Program-made: the position numbers and the translations under genes
Origin: Ruminococcus sp.
GTDB lineage: Bacteria > Bacillota > Clostridia > Oscillospirales > Ruminococcaceae
Direction of reading: 5' to 3'
Length of the DNA stretch: 19,880 nucleotides
Assembly: GCA_017622635.1 (NCBI GenBank)
Contig: JAGAQS010000158.1
Coordinates: forward strand, 1-19,880
Shown here: piece by piece, positions 8,071-15,893 of the stretch
How positions within the stretch are numbered: position 1 is the first letter of the stretch
How the letters are laid out: every line of letters begins with the position of its first letter
The notes under the pieces: generated by a model
The model's input: only the letters and a program-made list of their open reading frames with translations
The model's database searches: none
Told to the model about the DNA's origin: nothing

Positions 8071-8098
8071 TTGACATTGGCGGTAATAAGTGTATAAT
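8071..8098 (+). promoter_or_regulatory. Promoter of argG
   Basis: A consensus TTGACA (8071-8076) and TATAAT (8093-8098) are separated by 16 bp. The argG ATG lies about 40 nt downstream with a CAGGAGG ribosome binding site. Confidence 0.85.
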
Positions 8099-8137
8099 AT
8101 AATTATTATATGATTCAGTTCAGGAGGTTTTTTTTAA

Positions 8138-9367
8138 ATGGCTAAGGAAATTAAAAAAGTAGTTCTTGCTTATTCGGGCGGACTTGATACATCTATCATC
8201 ATTCCGTGGCTCAAGGAAAATTACAACAACTGTGAAGTTATTGCTGTTTCCGCTGACGTTGGACAGGGTACGGAACTTGACGGTCTTGACGAAAAGGCTA
8301 AAAAGACAGGTGCTTCAAAGCTCATCGTCCTTGACCTCAAGGAAGAATTTATTCAGGATTATGTTTTCCCGACTGTTCAGGCAGGTGCGGTTTATGAAAA
8401 CAGATATTTACTCGGTACTTCTTTCGCACGTCCGATTATTGCAAAGAAAATTGCTGAAATCGCTATCGCAGAGGGTGCAGACGCTATCTGTCACGGCTGT
8501 ACAGGTAAGGGCAACGACCAGGTTCGTTTTGAACTTGCTATAAAGGCATTTGCTCCCGATATGGCTATTATTGCACCTTGGAGAGAATGGAACATCAAGT
8601 CAAGAGACGAAGAAATTGACTACGCTGAAGCCCATGAAATTCCGCTCAAAATTAACAGAGAAACAAACTATTCAAAGGACAAGAACATCTGGCATCTTTC
8701 ACATGAAGGTCTTGACCTCGAAAATCCTGCAAATGAACCGCAGTACGAAAAGGAAGGTTTCCTCGAACTCGGTGTATCACCTATCGTAGCACCTGACAAG
8801 CCCACATATGTTACCATTCACTTTGAAAAGGGTATCCCGACAGCTATCGACGGCAAGGAAATGAACGGTACTGAAATCGTTTCAACTCTTAACAAGCTCG
8901 GCGGTGAAAATGGTATCGGTCTTGCTGACCTCGTTGAAAACCGTCTTGTTGGTATGAAGTCAAGAGGTGTTTATGAAACTCCCGGCGGTGCTATCCTCTA
9001 TCACGCTCACGAAGTTCTCGAAACAATCTGTCTTGACAAGGAAACAGCAAGAGTTAAGCAGTATCTCGGAATCAAGTTTGCTGATATCGTTTATAACGGT
9101 CAGTGGTTCACACCTCTCCGTGAGGCTATGAGTGCATTTGTTACCGAAACACAGAAAACAGTTACAGGTGACGTTAAACTCAAGCTTTACAAGGGCAATA
9201 TCATCAATGCAGGTGTTACTTCTCCGTACACTCTCTATGATGAGGAAGTTGCTACTTTCGACGCTGACGAAGTTTACAATCAGGCTGACGCTACAGGCTT
9301 TATCAACCTCTTTGGTCTTCCGATTCACGTTAAGGCTAAGCTTGACCAGAAACGCAACAACAAGTAA
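8138..9367 (+). CDS. argG: Argininosuccinate synthase
   Basis: This 409-aa protein has the usual length for the family. The N-type ATP pyrophosphatase loop AYSGGLDTS is at 11-19, [10 protein letters not shown] follows near 90, the [14 protein letters not shown] motif starts at 119, and [18 protein letters not shown] carries substrate-binding residues. It joins citrulline and aspartate with ATP hydrolysis to AMP and PPi, the penultimate cytosolic step of arginine synthesis. The ATG has a CAGGAGG ribosome binding site. It is the first gene of the rightward block, with its own consensus promoter and upstream ARG boxes, and a hairpin follows it. argH, its usual partner, is 1.1 kb downstream after three small unrelated genes. 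The frame is intact, in contrast to argB of the same pathway. Confidence 0.97.
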   Translation: MAKEIKKVVLAYSGGLDTSIIIPWLKENYNNCEVIAVSADVGQGTELDGLDEKAKKTGASKLIVLDLKEEFIQDYVFPTVQAGAVYENRYLLGTSFARPIIAKKIAEIAIAEGADAICHGCTGKGNDQVRFELAIKAFAPDMAIIAPWREWNIKSRDEEIDYAEAHEIPLKINRETNYSKDKNIWHLSHEGLDLENPANEPQYEKEGFLELGVSPIVAPDKPTYVTIHFEKGIPTAIDGKEMNGTEIVSTLNKLGGENGIGLADLVENRLVGMKSRGVYETPGGAILYHAHEVLETICLDKETARVKQYLGIKFADIVYNGQWFTPLREAMSAFVTETQKTVTGDVKLKLYKGNIINAGVTSPYTLYDEEVATFDADEVYNQADATGFINLFGLPIHVKAKLDQKRNNK

Positions 9368-9395
9368 TTTTTTCAGGTCGTTATAATAAATTTGC

Positions 9396-9419
9396 ACGGG
9401 CAGGGTAACTCCTGCCTGT
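9396..9419 (+). terminator. Hairpin after argG
   Basis: ACGGGCAGG and CCTGCCTGT pair over 9 bp (one G-T) around a 6-nt loop. The following T-run is poor (TGTACTTT), so it may attenuate rather than fully stop argG transcription, which matters because no clear promoter is seen before argH. Confidence 0.55.
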
Positions 9420-9471
9420 TGTACTTTAAAGTGATGATAAGTTGAAATTTGTAACAGGAGATACATATATT

Positions 9472-9954
9472 ATGACTTATGATTTATTGCATGACTTGTT
9501 TATCTCTTATGAACAGACAGATTTAAGTGAACTATGGAATTACGATTATAGTTTTTTTATGTTATTTTATGATATATTCAGTGATAAGTATTTTTCTGAA
9601 ATTCCTGATGTTGCTTTCATGTTTATGGAAATTGACAAATGGCAGGGTATGTGTCAGCGTTGCGGTGTATGACAGTATTACGAAAATATTTCTTATGAAT
9701 GCGAAAAATCTGAAAGAGTTATAAATTACCTGAAATCACATAATGAGAATGAATTGGCTGATATTTATGCTTATGGTATACATGATTATTGCAATTATGA
9801 ACATAATGGTAATTTTGATTATCCACAGAATTGGATTGATGAATCGGAAAAAATAGATGATTGGATTACGGATAACGAAGAATATATTTATAAATTTAAA
9901 CGTAATCTGATTCTTTCTTACAAAAATGATATATTGAATATGGCAGAAAAATAA
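9472..9954 (+). pseudogene. Hypothetical acidic protein broken by in-frame TGA (DUF4375-like, weak)
   Basis: Reading from the ATG at 9472 (AGGAG 11 bases upstream), the frame encodes about 160 codons with one TGA at 9670-9672, after CQRCGV and before QYYENISYE. Both halves share the same frame and the same acidic, Tyr/Trp/Asp-rich character, ending in IYKFKRNLI...NMAEK. The position before QYYEN is where Trp would fit (GVWQYYEN), so TGG to TGA is the simplest explanation. The QYYEN element and the surrounding helical composition loosely recall DUF4375/DMP19-like proteins, but I do not recognise it with confidence. An in-frame TTG at 9442 is an alternative start with a poorer ribosome binding site. 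It lies in a small accessory island between argG and argH that is more AT-rich than the arg genes. Confidence 0.6.
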
Positions 9955-9965
9955 ATGAATTTTTA

Positions 9966-10099
9966 ATGACAGGAATAAAAAGTATTATGATTGGTATTGT
10001 TGATTACAGTGTTTCACTTACGACGGAAATATAACCGTTAATGAAAATAAATATTGCCGACTGAAATTTGTTGGAACAATAAAAATATATGAAAAATAG
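9966..10099 (+). pseudogene. Possible remnant of a small gene
   Basis: From 10019 to the TAG at 10097-10099 one frame reads as convincing protein (YDGNITVNENKY, then CRLKFVGTIKIYEK). Its stop overlaps the ribosome binding site of the next gene, as in coupled operon genes. Upstream that frame is closed by a TGA, while the frame from the ATG at 9966 (MTGIKSIMIGIVDYSVS) reads well up to about 10014. Joining the two needs a small frameshift near 10014-10018. No strong ribosome binding site precedes 9966. I do not recognise the product; this may be a decayed gene or chance. Confidence 0.3.
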
Positions 10100-10109
10100 G
10101 AGGGATATT

Positions 10110-10457
10110 TTGAAAAAAGGCTATATTATAGCAGATGTTATATTAGTAATGACAGCTGTTGTTTACATAAGTATATATTTAATTTCGATTTACTATGCTT
10201 TTGCAGGTTTCAGAACGGGAATTTTTACAAATAAAAAGGTTTACGGAACAGATGCATTTCAAAATTCGTTTTTGTGGTTATGTATTTTTTACACAGTATA
10301 CTGGGTACTTCCCGTTTCTGCAATTTATGATATTATCTTCTTTATATACAAGAAAGTAATGGACACATTATCAGGGTTTGAAAAAAATATTTTAATTACC
10401 AATGCTGTTTTAGTTACAGCAGGAATATTTATTTTTCTTTGTCCAATTTTTCTTTAA
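10110..10457 (+). CDS. Hypothetical membrane protein
   Basis: This is predicted to be about 115 aa with three or four membrane segments (roughly MKKGYIIADVILVMTAVVYI onward, then LWLCIFYTVYWVLP, and ILITNAVLVTAGIFIFLCPI at the end). An in-frame ATG lies at 10089, but the TAGGAGGG ribosome binding site (10098-10104) sits between it and a TTG at 10110, so I chose TTG. I recognise no family. It is the last gene of the small island between argG and argH and ends 44 bp before argH. Its function is unknown. Confidence 0.6.
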   Translation: MKKGYIIADVILVMTAVVYISIYLISIYYAFAGFRTGIFTNKKVYGTDAFQNSFLWLCIFYTVYWVLPVSAIYDIIFFIYKKVMDTLSGFEKNILITNAVLVTAGIFIFLCPIFL

Positions 10458-10501
10458 AAATATTGTAAAAATAAAAATTAATGATAGGAGAGTAAAAAAA
10501 T

Positions 10502-11881
10502 ATGGCTGATATGATGTGGGCAGGAAGATTTTCCAAAAAGATTGACGACACTGTAAACGCTTTCAATTCTTCCATTGCCTTTGACGGACGTATGTATAAA
10601 CATGACATTCAGGGAAGTATCGCACACGCCACAATGCTGGGCGACTGCGGTATTATCTCAAAAGAGGACAGTTTACAGATTATTGACGGATTAAAGGGTA
10701 TTCTGTCCGATATTGATTCGGGAAAACTGGAGCTTGACCCCTCTGCCGAAGATATTCATATGTTCATTGAGGCAGAACTGACAAAGCGTCTCGGTGACGT
10801 TGGAAAAAGGCTTCATACTTCACGTTCAAGAAATGACCAGGTTGCCGTTGATATAAGACTGTATCTGCGTGACGAGATTCAGGAAATATATGACCTTGTA
10901 AAGAAACTTGCAGTAACTCTTGTAAACATGGCTGAACAGCATACGGAAACAATAATGCCCGGATATACTCATTTACAGAGGGCACAGCCTATAACTTTCG
11001 CACAGCATTTAATGGCGTATGTTTTCATGTTTCTGCGTGACCTTGAAAGACTTCAGGACGTTTCAAAGAGAATGAATTACTGTCCTCTTGGCAGTGGGGC
11101 TTTAGCCGGTACTACTTACCGTACAAACAGAAAACAGACTGCCGAATTACTGGGATTCACTGCACCTATGGCAAACAGTCTTGACGGTGTTTCAGACCGT
11201 GACTTCTGCGTTGAGTTAAACTATGCATTGTCACTTATTATGACACACCTTTCACGTTTTTCCGAGGAAATAATAATGTGGTGTTCGTGGGAATTTAAGT
11301 TCATTGAACTTGATGACGCTTTCGCAACGGGTTCTTCAATTATGCCACAGAAGAAAAACCCCGATATTACTGAACTTATCAGAGGAAAGACAGGTCGTGT
11401 AAACGGTGATTTGATAACACTTCTTTCCATGCTGAAAGGGCTTCCGCTTGCATATAATAAGGATATGCAGGAGGACAAGGAAGCGATTTTTGACGCAGTT
11501 GATAACGTCAAACTTTGTGTAAAGACTTTCATTCCCATGATTTCAACTATGAAAGTATTAAAGGAAAATATGCGTAATGCAGCGGCAAGAGGTTTTATAA
11601 ACGCTACAGACTGTGCGGACTATCTTGTCAAAAAGGGTATGCCGTTCCGTGATGCTTATAAAATTACGGGTACACTTGTTGCACAGTGCATTGAAAAGGG
11701 TCTCACTCTTGAAACACTTCCCATTGAAGATTACAAGGCAATGACTGAACTTTTCGACAATGACGTTTATCAGGCTATCAATCTTGAAACCTGTGTCCGT
11801 GAAAGGAAGTCAGAGGGCGGACCGTCTCCAGATGCAGTGAAAGTACAGATTGACATTGCCAAGAAGTCGCTTGATATTTGA
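10502..11881 (+). CDS. argH: Argininosuccinate lyase
   Basis: This 459-aa member of the fumarase/aspartase superfamily has the family's usual length. It shows the N-terminal MWAGRFSKK, HTSRSRNDQVAVD near 100-113, GYTHLQRAQPI, and the signature GSSIMPQKKNPD from residue 277, the mobile loop that carries the catalytic serine. It splits argininosuccinate into arginine and fumarate as a cytosolic homotetramer. The ATG has an ATAGGAGAG ribosome binding site. No consensus promoter or ARG box is visible in the 44 bp upstream, so it may be read from further upstream. Its stop codon overlaps the beginning of the frame of the next small gene, suggesting translational coupling. The frame is intact. Confidence 0.97.
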   Translation: MADMMWAGRFSKKIDDTVNAFNSSIAFDGRMYKHDIQGSIAHATMLGDCGIISKEDSLQIIDGLKGILSDIDSGKLELDPSAEDIHMFIEAELTKRLGDVGKRLHTSRSRNDQVAVDIRLYLRDEIQEIYDLVKKLAVTLVNMAEQHTETIMPGYTHLQRAQPITFAQHLMAYVFMFLRDLERLQDVSKRMNYCPLGSGALAGTTYRTNRKQTAELLGFTAPMANSLDGVSDRDFCVELNYALSLIMTHLSRFSEEIIMWCSWEFKFIELDDAFATGSSIMPQKKNPDITELIRGKTGRVNGDLITLLSMLKGLPLAYNKDMQEDKEAIFDAVDNVKLCVKTFIPMISTMKVLKENMRNAAARGFINATDCADYLVKKGMPFRDAYKITGTLVAQCIEKGLTLETLPIEDYKAMTELFDNDVYQAINLETCVRERKSEGGPSPDAVKVQIDIAKKSLDI

Positions 11882-11886
11882 ATTGT

Positions 11887-12138
11887 ATGAAGAAAAAAGA
11901 TGTGATTTTTATAACGGGTCTTTCCATACTTATGGGAATTATATGGGTTGTCGGTGAAATTATTATGGGCTTATGGATAGCTGTAAATACAAAAGGTCAT
12001 ATATTCTGGTTTGCACTGATAGTAATTCTCACACTTGTTATAAGTGTATGGCACTCCATGCTTGAGGACGAATCAGACCTTGAAGACCCGAAACGTGCAA
12101 AATACGAACGCAAAAAAAACAAACGCAAAAATAAATAA
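11887..12138 (+). CDS. Small two-TM membrane protein
   Basis: This 83-aa protein has two hydrophobic segments (about 6-28 and 36-55) and a highly charged tail rich in Lys/Arg (PKRAKYERKKNKRKNK). The ATG at 11887 is 5 nt after the argH stop; an in-frame TTG at 11878 overlaps that stop (TTGA) and is an alternative start. There is no clear ribosome binding site, so translation is probably coupled to argH. It ends 15 bp before argC. I do not recognise a family. Being embedded between argH and argC suggests co-expression with arginine synthesis, but no role can be read from the sequence. Confidence 0.6.
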   Translation: MKKKDVIFITGLSILMGIIWVVGEIIMGLWIAVNTKGHIFWFALIVILTLVISVWHSMLEDESDLEDPKRAKYERKKNKRKNK

Positions 12139-12153
12139 ACGGAGGAAGAAATT

Positions 12154-13101
12154 ATGTCTGTAAAGATTTATATAGACGGTCAGGAGGGTACTACAGGTCT
12201 TAAAATACTGGAGCGTTTCGACAACAGAAATGATGTCGAAATTCTCCGTATAAGCGAGGAAAAACGTAAGGACTCGGCAGAAAGGGCAAAATTTATAAAT
12301 ATGTCTGATTATACTTTTCTCTGTCTGCCCGACGCTGCATCACGTGAAGCTGTATCTTTCGTGGATAATGACCATGTGAGAATTATCGACGCATCAACCG
12401 CTCACCGTACAAATCCTGCGTGGGCTTACGGTTTTCCCGAACTCTCACAGGCTCACAGAGACAAAATAAAAACTTCAAACAGAGTAGCTGTTCCGGGTTG
12501 TTATGCAAGCGGTTTTGCTTCAATAGTTTACCCGCTTGTGAATAACGGAATTATTCCCGACGATTTTCCTGTATTTGCTTACGCAACTTCGGGTTACAGC
12601 GGAGCAGGAAAAAAATCCATTGCGGTTTATGAAAGTGACGAAAAACCGTATGAATACAACAGTCCACGACAGTACGCACTTTCACAGCAACACAAGCATC
12701 TGCCCGAAATGCAGGCAGTTTCAGGACTCAGGTATAAACCTATGTTCAATCCCATAATATGTGATTATTACAGCGGTATGGTTGTAAGTGTACCGATACA
12801 GACCAGACAGCTTGATACCAAAATAACTGCCGAACAAATTCACGAAATGTACTTAAAGCACTACGAAAATGCAAAGTTTGTTGAGGTTATGCCGTTAATG
12901 TCAGCCGACGAACAAAAAGCGTTTTTCCTTGCGTCAAACACCCTCAGCGGACTTAATAAAATGCAGGTGTTTGTTTTCGGAAACGACGAACAGATTTTAT
13001 TGTGTTCACGTCTTGACAATCTCGGTAAGGGTGCAAGCGGTGCGGCTGTACAGTGTCTTAATATCATGATGGGCATTGACGAAACAACAGGTCTTGCATA
13101 A
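12154..13101 (+). CDS. argC: N-acetyl-gamma-glutamyl-phosphate reductase (type 2)
   Basis: This 315-aa protein belongs to the shorter type 2 ArgC group. It shows VKIYIDGQEGTTGLKI at the start (nucleotide-binding loop), FLCLPDAASREAV, IIDASTAHR near 85-93, and VAVPGCYASG with the catalytic Cys116. It reduces N-acetylglutamyl-phosphate with NADPH to the semialdehyde in the cytosol. The ATG has an ACGGAGGA ribosome binding site. It follows the small membrane protein by 15 bp and precedes the GNAT gene by 21 bp, so it sits inside the arginine operon. No damage is seen. Confidence 0.95.
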   Translation: MSVKIYIDGQEGTTGLKILERFDNRNDVEILRISEEKRKDSAERAKFINMSDYTFLCLPDAASREAVSFVDNDHVRIIDASTAHRTNPAWAYGFPELSQAHRDKIKTSNRVAVPGCYASGFASIVYPLVNNGIIPDDFPVFAYATSGYSGAGKKSIAVYESDEKPYEYNSPRQYALSQQHKHLPEMQAVSGLRYKPMFNPIICDYYSGMVVSVPIQTRQLDTKITAEQIHEMYLKHYENAKFVEVMPLMSADEQKAFFLASNTLSGLNKMQVFVFGNDEQILLCSRLDNLGKGASGAAVQCLNIMMGIDETTGLA

Positions 13102-13122
13102 GTTTCAGACGGAGGTATAACA

Positions 13123-13563
13123 ATGAATGTACGCACAATGAATATTTCAGATTATGACAGTGTTTATGCTCTTTGGATATCCTGTAAAAACATGGGTTTT
13201 AATAATGTTGATGATTCCCACGACGGAATAGAACGTTTTCTTGAACGCAATCCGTCAACTTGTTTTGTTGCAGAAATAAACGGTGAAATTGTGGGCGTAA
13301 TTATCAGCGGAAATGACGGTCGCAGAGGTTATATATACCATATGTCCGTTGCTGAAAAATACAGACGGTGCGGAATCGGAACAAAGCTCGTGAATACCTG
13401 TCTTTCAGCTTTGAAAAACGAGGGAATAAGTAAAGTTGCACTGCTCGTTTTTAAGTACAATGAAGTCGGAAACGCTTTCTGGGAAAAACAGGGCTTTACT
13501 GTAAGAGATGATATTGTCTATCGGAATAAAGCTCTTTGTGAGTTGGTGCGTATAGATACTTAA
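13123..13563 (+). CDS. GNAT family N-acetyltransferase in the arginine operon
   Basis: This 146-aa protein has a clear GNAT fold: N-terminal RTMNISDYDSVYALW, the beta-4 strand YIYHMSVAEKY, the acetyl-CoA pyrophosphate loop RRCGIGTKL (81-89) and the C-terminal NEVGNAFWEKQGF motif. Substrate cannot be read from these motifs. It is similar to RimI/YpeA-type small acetyltransferases. Because it lies between argC (21 bp) and argJ (17 bp), each with its own ribosome binding site, it may be a short N-acetylglutamate synthase, as some small stand-alone GNAT proteins in other bacteria are. ArgJ itself may already supply that activity, so it could equally acetylate something unrelated. The ACGGAGGT ribosome binding site supports the ATG at 13123. 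Confidence 0.85.
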   Translation: MNVRTMNISDYDSVYALWISCKNMGFNNVDDSHDGIERFLERNPSTCFVAEINGEIVGVIISGNDGRRGYIYHMSVAEKYRRCGIGTKLVNTCLSALKNEGISKVALLVFKYNEVGNAFWEKQGFTVRDDIVYRNKALCELVRIDT

Positions 13564-13580
13564 TAAAGGAGTTGTAAAAA

Positions 13581-14873
13581 ATGAATCTGAAAGAAGTCAA
13601 GGGAGTAACTTTTGTTGACGGCGGTGTGTGTGCGTCAAAGGGTTTCAGGGCAAACGGCATACAGTGCGGACTTGCCCACAAACCGCTTACCAGTACAGAA
13701 GAAAATTCAGCTGTTGCAAATAATGCACTTCCCACTAAAAAGAAAAACGACATTGCCCTTATAGTTGCAGACAAGGAATGTACTGCCGCCGCTGTTTATA
13801 CAACAAACAAGGTAAAGGGCGCACCTGTTCTTGTAACTAAGGAACATATAAAAAACGGTACGGCAAGGGCAGTTATTGTAAACTCTGTAAACGCTAATAC
13901 CTGTAATGCGGACGGTGTTGAAAAGGCTGAAAAAATGTGCAGTCTTGTTGCCGAAGAAACAGGAATAGACGTAAATGACGTTATAGTTGCGTCAACGGGC
14001 GTTATCGGACAGGTACTTCCTATTGAACCTATTGCAAACGGTATGAAAGAACTTGCAGAGGGTCTTACTTATGACAGTAATTCAAGAGCCGTTGAAGCTA
14101 TCATGACTACCGATACACAGGTTAAAGAAGTTGCCGTAAAATTTGAACTGGGCGGAAAAACCTGCACAATGGGCGGTATGTTAAAGGGCAGTGGTATGAT
14201 TCACCCCAATATGGCTACAACACTTACTTTCATTACAACTGATGTTGATATTTCTGCGGAACTTCTTCAGCGTGCATTGAGTGACGTTGTAAAAGTAACG
14301 TTAAACCGTGTAAGCGTTGACGGTGACACATCAACCAATGATATGGTCTGTGTACTTGCAAACGGTACAGCCGAAAATACACCCGTGACCAAAGAAAACG
14401 ACGATTTTGAAAATTTCGTCAATGCCCTTTATGCAGTTATGATGAACCTTGCAAGAAAAATGGCACGTGACGGTGAGGGTGCGACAAAACTTATTGAATG
14501 TATATGCTCAGGTGCGGATACTGAAAAAACCGCTGAAACCGTTGCAAAATCCGTTATAACGTCAAGTCTGTTCAAGGCTGCAATGTTCGGAGAAGATGCA
14601 AACTGGGGAAGAATCTTATGTGCAGTAGGATATGCTGACGCTGATTTTGATATAAATAAAGTAGATGTTTCCATAGGTTCGGAAAAGGGAACTGTTGACG
14701 TTTGCAGAAACGGAGCAGGTGTGGAATTTTCCGAAGAAAAGGCTAAGGAAATTCTCGGTGAAGAAGAAATCATCATAAATATATCAATCGGTAACGGCAA
14801 GGGAAAAGCTGTTGCATGGGGTTGTGACCTTACCTATGACTATGTAAAAATAAACGGCGATTACCGTTCTTAA
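13581..14873 (+). CDS. argJ: Glutamate N-acetyltransferase / ornithine acetyltransferase
   Basis: This 430-aa ArgJ shows TTNKVKGAPV, VNSVNANTCNADG, ASTGVIGQ and the self-cleavage site KGSGMIHPNMATTL, where the chain is cut between Ala212 and Thr213, making Thr213 the nucleophile of the beta subunit; GEDANWGRILCAVGY follows. It moves the acetyl group from N-acetylornithine to glutamate, giving ornithine and closing the cyclic pathway. Many clostridial ArgJ also use acetyl-CoA (bifunctional), but that cannot be told here. Between GIQCGLAH and KKKNDIALI there is an extra stretch of about 20 residues (near 34-53, PLTSTEENSAVANNALP) that I do not expect from the usual family layout. The ATG has an AAAGGAGT ribosome binding site. 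It is followed after 15 bp by the damaged argB. Confidence 0.95.
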   Translation: MNLKEVKGVTFVDGGVCASKGFRANGIQCGLAHKPLTSTEENSAVANNALPTKKKNDIALIVADKECTAAAVYTTNKVKGAPVLVTKEHIKNGTARAVIVNSVNANTCNADGVEKAEKMCSLVAEETGIDVNDVIVASTGVIGQVLPIEPIANGMKELAEGLTYDSNSRAVEAIMTTDTQVKEVAVKFELGGKTCTMGGMLKGSGMIHPNMATTLTFITTDVDISAELLQRALSDVVKVTLNRVSVDGDTSTNDMVCVLANGTAENTPVTKENDDFENFVNALYAVMMNLARKMARDGEGATKLIECICSGADTEKTAETVAKSVITSSLFKAAMFGEDANWGRILCAVGYADADFDINKVDVSIGSEKGTVDVCRNGAGVEFSEEKAKEILGEEEIIINISIGNGKGKAVAWGCDLTYDYVKINGDYRS

Positions 14874-14888
14874 ACGGAGGAAAAACAA

Positions 14889-15754
14889 AAGGAAAAGATT
14901 TCAAACAGTGACAAGTCACAGATACTTATCAACGCACTTCCTTATATACAGAAGTACAACAACAAAATTCTTGTTATTAAGTATGGCGGTAACGCTATGA
15001 CAAACAAGGAACTCAAAGATGCTGTAATGACTGATATCGTACTGCTTTCACTGGTAGGTGTTAAAGTTGTACTCGTACACGGCGGAGGTCCTGAAATTAA
15101 CGATATGCTTGGCAAACTCGGTATTGAAAGCCGTTTCGTAAACGGTCTGCGTTATACTGATGATGATACCGTGAATGTAGTAAAATGGTTCTTGCAGGAA
15201 AAGTCAACAAGGAACTTGTACAGCTTCTTGCACAGCACAAGGGCAGTGCGGTCGGACTCTGCGGAATTGACGGCGGTATGATTAAGGCTGAAAAGCAGAC
15301 AACGGAAGACGGTCAGGATTTGGGCTGGGTTGGTAAAGTTACGGAAGTAAACACAAAGCCGATTCTTGATGCTCTTGCAAATGGTAATATTCCCGTTATC
15401 GCAACAGTTGCAACAGACGAACAGGGCAATACATACAACATAAACGCCGATACGGCAGCCGCAAGAATTGCCGCAGAACTCGGTGCTGAAAATCTTATCT
15501 TAATGACCGATATCGCAGGACTTCTCAGAGACAAGAATGACCCGTCAACTCTTATTCCGGAAGTAAACGTGAGTGAAGTTCCGTTCCTGAAAAGACAGGG
15601 TATTATTTCGGGCGGTATGATTCCGAAGATAGACTGTTGCGTTGAAGCTGTAAGACGTGGAGTCCGCAAGACCGTTATTATCGACGGCAGAGTACCCCAC
15701 TCCATTCTCATTGAAATACTTTCAAATGAGGGCATAGGTACACAATTTGTATAA
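14889..15754 (+). pseudogene. argB: Acetylglutamate kinase with lost start codon and a 1-nt frameshift
   Basis: The reading frame begins EKISNSDKSQILINALPYIQKY and continues with VIKYGGNAM, VHGGGPEIND and FVNGLRYTDDDTVNVV, all typical ArgB (a kinase that phosphorylates N-acetylglutamate with ATP). The codon expected to be ATG, 8 nt after a perfect GGAGG, is AAG (14889-14891). At 15182-15185 a run of four A should be five: the frame breaks after NVV and resumes in another frame as MVLAGKVNKELVQ, then GLCGIDGG, DIAGLL and IPKIDCC to the end. Repairing both gives about 288 aa, the normal size. Initiation at the ATG at 14997 would drop the catalytic KYGG lysine region and still run into the frameshift. 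No other argB is in the window, so the strain would lack this step unless there is a second copy or the sequence is wrong. Confidence 0.85.
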
Positions 15755-15802
15755 AAAAATAACAGATAAACAAAAAATTTACTTATTTGCTTGTTCTTCA
15801 TA

Positions 15803-15832
15803 TTGATTTTACAATGCAAAGAGAGTTATAAT
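15803..15832 (+). promoter_or_regulatory. Possible internal promoter before argD
   Basis: TTGATT (15803-15808) and TATAAT (15827-15832) are separated by 18 bp in the 139-bp gap between argB and argD, the largest gap inside the arginine block from argH to argF. A mini-frame of 13 codons (ATG at 15836, MDSCKFAVNRCGS, ending just before the argD ribosome binding site) follows the -10. Spacing is one base over the optimum, so this is moderate evidence. Confidence 0.4.
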
Positions 15833-15893
15833 TATATGGATAGCTGTAAATTCGCCGTTAATCGCTGCGGCAGTTAAGGAGAAAGTTTTTATT

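Noticed and set aside
9382..9387. TATAAT after argG as a promoter for the small genes
   Set aside because: There is no -35-like hexamer at the right distance and a hairpin terminator lies just downstream.
7590..9672. Stop-codon reassignment as the explanation for in-frame stops in ldh and the small gene
   Set aside because: One stop is TAA and the other TGA, while all other genes end normally with these codons, and argB has a frameshift that recoding cannot explain.
9956..9969. Another ARG box (TGAATTTTTAATGA)
   Set aside because: Only the left half matches, and it lies in AT-rich sequence next to a broken gene with no promoter.
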